Source of the DNA: Pseudomonadota bacterium
Lineage (GTDB): Bacteria; Pseudomonadota; Alphaproteobacteria; Rhizobiales; Rhizobiaceae
Assembly: GCA_023393575.1 (NCBI GenBank)
Contig: JAEWKX010000259.1
Coordinates: 1-16,860 of the forward strand
Direction of reading: 5' to 3'
DNA length: 16,860 bases
Positions 15,248 to 16,860 of the stretch are shown piece by piece; the stretch's first letter is position 1; every line of letters begins with the position of its first letter. The notes under the pieces were generated by a model. The model was not told the DNA's origin. It did no database searches and saw only the letters and a program-made list of their open reading frames with translations. Both the position numbers and the translations under genes were made by a program.

Positions 15248-15492
15248 TATCTCCTATCGCTGTCAGGCATACTTGCCGCAAAGATGAGGAATTACGAGAC
15301 CTCCGCTTTCGAACAGTGTGTTTTTCAGCTTGGCGGGGGCAATATTTACTGCTATTTCGCTTGCCACAATTCCGGGACCCTCCATGACCGAAGCACGGGC
15401 ACTGCGACGACGCTGATCCACCGACATGACGCTCCACGAGCGCCATCGCGATCATCTGTCCTGCCCGCACGTTTCCAAGGCTTCGGTTCACC
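15248..15492. other. Divergent intergenic region between yqjG-like and GNAT genes
   Basis: This 245-base gap separates the divergent reductase and acetyltransferase genes and should hold both promoters. It contains an AT-richer patch around 15320-15366. I found no recognisable tRNA, riboswitch or repeat and no convincing promoter pair. No small ORF with a good ribosome site stands out. Confidence 0.4.
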
Positions 15493-16008
15493 ATGGCTCT
15501 GCAACTTTCGCCCAAGCACGATCTTGTCTACCTGACCGAGGACGCGTCTCACGATGCCGTCATCGAACTCATCAACGCGGAAGCCTTCGGACCGGGGCGG
15601 CATACCCGCGCGGCGGCGCGCATCCGCGAACAGGGGCCGCACGACCGGTCGCTGTCGTTCGGCTGCGCCGACGACGGCGAGACGATCGCCTCGGTGAGAA
15701 TGACGCCGGTGCTGGCCGGTTCGGTGAAGGGGCACTTGCTCGGACCGCTCGCCGTGCGTCCCTCGCACAAGAACAGGGGAATCGGACGCGAACTGGTCCG
15801 CATCGCGATCGAGGCGGCACGGCGGAAGGGATCGCAGGCGGTCATCCTTGTGGGTGATCCGCCATACTACATGCCGCTTGGGTTCGAGAAGGTCGCTTAC
15901 GGCGCGCTCTCCTTTCCCGGTCCGGTCGATCCCGCGCGGGTTCTCGTGGTTCCGATGGCCGATAACGTGCACGGACGTCTCAAAGGAACAATCCTCTGGC
16001 GTATATAG
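15493..16008 (+). CDS. GNAT-family N-acetyltransferase
   Basis: This 171-residue protein has the GNAT acetyl-CoA-dependent acyltransferase fold, closest in layout to the YhbS-type branch. The acetyl-CoA-binding stretch is LLGPLAVRPSHKNRGIGRELVRIAIEAAR, with the R/Q-x-x-G-x-G/A signature in RGIGRE at residues 95-100. It is followed by the AVILVGDPPYYMPLGFEKV segment (about residues 117-135) that closes the active site in this branch. The acceptor cannot be predicted. The start ATG 15493 has AAGG about 12 bases upstream, a weak match, and the protein begins sensibly there. It is divergent from the hydroquinone reductase and lies 75 bases ahead of the MFS transporter on the same strand. Confidence 0.88.
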   Translation: MALQLSPKHDLVYLTEDASHDAVIELINAEAFGPGRHTRAAARIREQGPHDRSLSFGCADDGETIASVRMTPVLAGSVKGHLLGPLAVRPSHKNRGIGRELVRIAIEAARRKGSQAVILVGDPPYYMPLGFEKVAYGALSFPGPVDPARVLVVPMADNVHGRLKGTILWRI

Positions 16009-16037
16009 GACAAGTCCTTTAAGGGAGGCTTCGGCCG

Positions 16038-16060
16038 CGGCCTTCGGCCGGCCGGTGTTT
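16038..16060 (+). terminator. Possible weak terminator after the GNAT gene
   Basis: A CGGCC arm at 16038-16042 pairs with GGCCG at 16046-16050 around a three-base loop, followed by a GC-rich stretch and GTGTTT. The stem is short and the T-run minimal. The surrounding sequence is palindrome-rich (GGCCGCGGCC at 16033-16042), so alternative folds exist. Confidence 0.22.
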
Positions 16061-16083
16061 CGTCAGCACGGGGGACGGGTGGA

Positions 16084-16860
16084 ATGACGGCGATCACGAT
16101 AGACGAGGCGCTCGATCGCGCCGGGGCGGGGACATATCAGAAGAGGCTGATCGGCATTTTCGGCCTCGTATGGGCGGCGGACGCCATGCAGGTCCTGGCG
16201 GTCGGCTTCACCGCGGCATCGATCGCAGCGACATTCGGGCTGACGGTGCCACAGGCGCTGCAGACGGGAACGCTGTTCTTCCTCGGCATGCTGATCGGCG
16301 CACTCGGGTTCGGCAGGCTTGCCGACCGGATCGGCCGCCGCAACGTGCTGATCGTCACCGTCCTTTGCGACGCGATCTTCGGGACGCTGTCGATCTTCGC
16401 GCCCGACTTCACGATCCTTCTTCTCCTGCGCTTCCTGACCGGCATGGCCGTGGGCGGAACGCTGCCGGTGGACTATGCCATGATGGCGGAGTTCCTGCCG
16501 GCGAGAAACCGCGGCCGCTGGCTGGTGCTGCTTGAAGGTTTCTGGGCGGTCGGAACGCTGATCGTCGCTCTCGCCGCATGGGCGACCAGCCTGGCAGGCG
16601 TCGAGGATGCCTGGCGCTATATCTTCGCGGTCACGGCGGTGCCGGCGCTGATGGGCTTCGGGTTGCGCTTCCTCGTGCCGGAATCCCCGCTCTACCTGAT
16701 GCGGACGGGGCGGGGCGACGAAGCGAAATCGATCATCGACCAGATCCTGGTGACCAACGGCAAGCATCCGATCGCGGCGAGCCAGCAACTGGCGGTGCCG
16801 GCCCCGGTCCGCGAGGCGCGGATTTTTTCGGGAGAACTTCGCCGTCGCAGCCTGCTCATC
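16084..16860 (+). CDS. MFS transporter, sugar-porter/SV2-like, 3' end outside window
   Basis: The first 259 residues of a major-facilitator inner-membrane transporter are visible, and the frame is still open at the window end. Six hydrophobic segments are recognisable. Motif A follows TM2 as GFGRLADRIGRRN at about residues 75-87. The LLRFLTGMAVGGTLPVDYAMMAEFLPARNRG segment spans TM4 to its loop near 117-147. PESPLYLMRTGR, the PESP signature shared by sugar porters and SV2/metabolite:H+ symporters, begins at residue 199, just after TM6. The ATG at 16084 follows a GGTGG stretch closely; no other start fits better. The substrate is unknown; relatives carry sugars, organic acids or aromatic acids. 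Transcription may be shared with the GNAT gene unless the weak hairpin between them terminates it. Confidence 0.87.
   Translation, partial: MTAITIDEALDRAGAGTYQKRLIGIFGLVWAADAMQVLAVGFTAASIAATFGLTVPQALQTGTLFFLGMLIGALGFGRLADRIGRRNVLIVTVLCDAIFGTLSIFAPDFTILLLLRFLTGMAVGGTLPVDYAMMAEFLPARNRGRWLVLLEGFWAVGTLIVALAAWATSLAGVEDAWRYIFAVTAVPALMGFGLRFLVPESPLYLMRTGRGDEAKSIIDQILVTNGKHPIAASQQLAVPAPVREARIFSGELRRRSLLI

Noticed and set aside
15335..15366. Short inverted repeat GGCAA/TTGCC in the reductase-GNAT gap as an operator
   Set aside because: Only five base pairs with a wide spacer; expected by chance at this length.
14285..15535. A 416-codon plus-strand open frame opposite the hydroquinone reductase
   Set aside because: The minus-strand gene has the full family signature including catalytic Cys64; the plus-strand frame has no domain and crosses the intergenic region.
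1..16860. CRISPR arrays, tRNA or rRNA genes, insertion sequences, prophage genes
   Set aside because: None were recognised: no regularly spaced repeats, no transposase or integrase motifs, and no cloverleaf or rRNA signatures were seen by eye.

Overview
The window is GC-rich, densely coded chromosomal DNA, most likely from an alphaproteobacterium of the Rhizobiales (Rhizobiaceae-like). The evidence is the overall GC-rich codon use, a long-form LeuA (about 570 residues), a double-length fused FhuB, a BrnT/BrnA pair and the gene families present. I saw no rRNA, tRNA, CRISPR array, insertion sequence or phage gene. The species assignment is inference.

Positions 1-7480 hold an iron-siderophore (hydroxamate-type) uptake operon on the plus strand. 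It contains the 3' part of a TonB-dependent outer-membrane receptor, then a FhuC-like ATPase, a FhuD-like binding protein with a twin-arginine-like signal, and a fused FhuB permease. This is the same order as the enterobacterial fhuACDB operon. An ABC-exporter-type half transporter (membrane domain plus ATPase) follows only 7 bases later. Genes overlap or nearly touch, and a strong hairpin with a T-rich tail closes the unit at about 7401-7480.

Positions 7522-9236 hold a BenE-family (benzoate/H+ symporter) membrane protein, then a type II toxin-antitoxin pair, brnT-brnA, overlapping by 20 bases. Positions 9237-11265 hold leuA (2-isopropylmalate synthase). Its roughly 300-base upstream region contains a small leucine-rich leader ORF (five Leu codons within eight) followed by competing hairpins, which looks like a leucine attenuator. 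An alpha/beta hydrolase starts five bases after leuA and converges with the next minus-strand gene, overlapping it by 73 bases.

Positions 12041-13705 on the minus strand hold a metallophosphoesterase and, downstream of it, a small membrane-anchored protein resembling the transmembrane and periplasmic part of an anti-sigma factor but lacking the usual N-terminal sigma-binding domain. A perfect 12-base tandem repeat lies just before it. A Nudix hydrolase with a variant Nudix box is divergent from the phosphoesterase and converges, one base apart, with a glutathionyl-hydroquinone reductase. The right end holds a GNAT acetyltransferase and the 5' part of an MFS transporter that runs off the window.

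Most of the window is ordinary housekeeping and accessory content. The observations most worth following up are the leu leader/attenuator, the truncated anti-sigma-like gene with its tandem repeat, and the exporter-type ABC protein in the siderophore operon. I did not see a clearly new multi-gene system.
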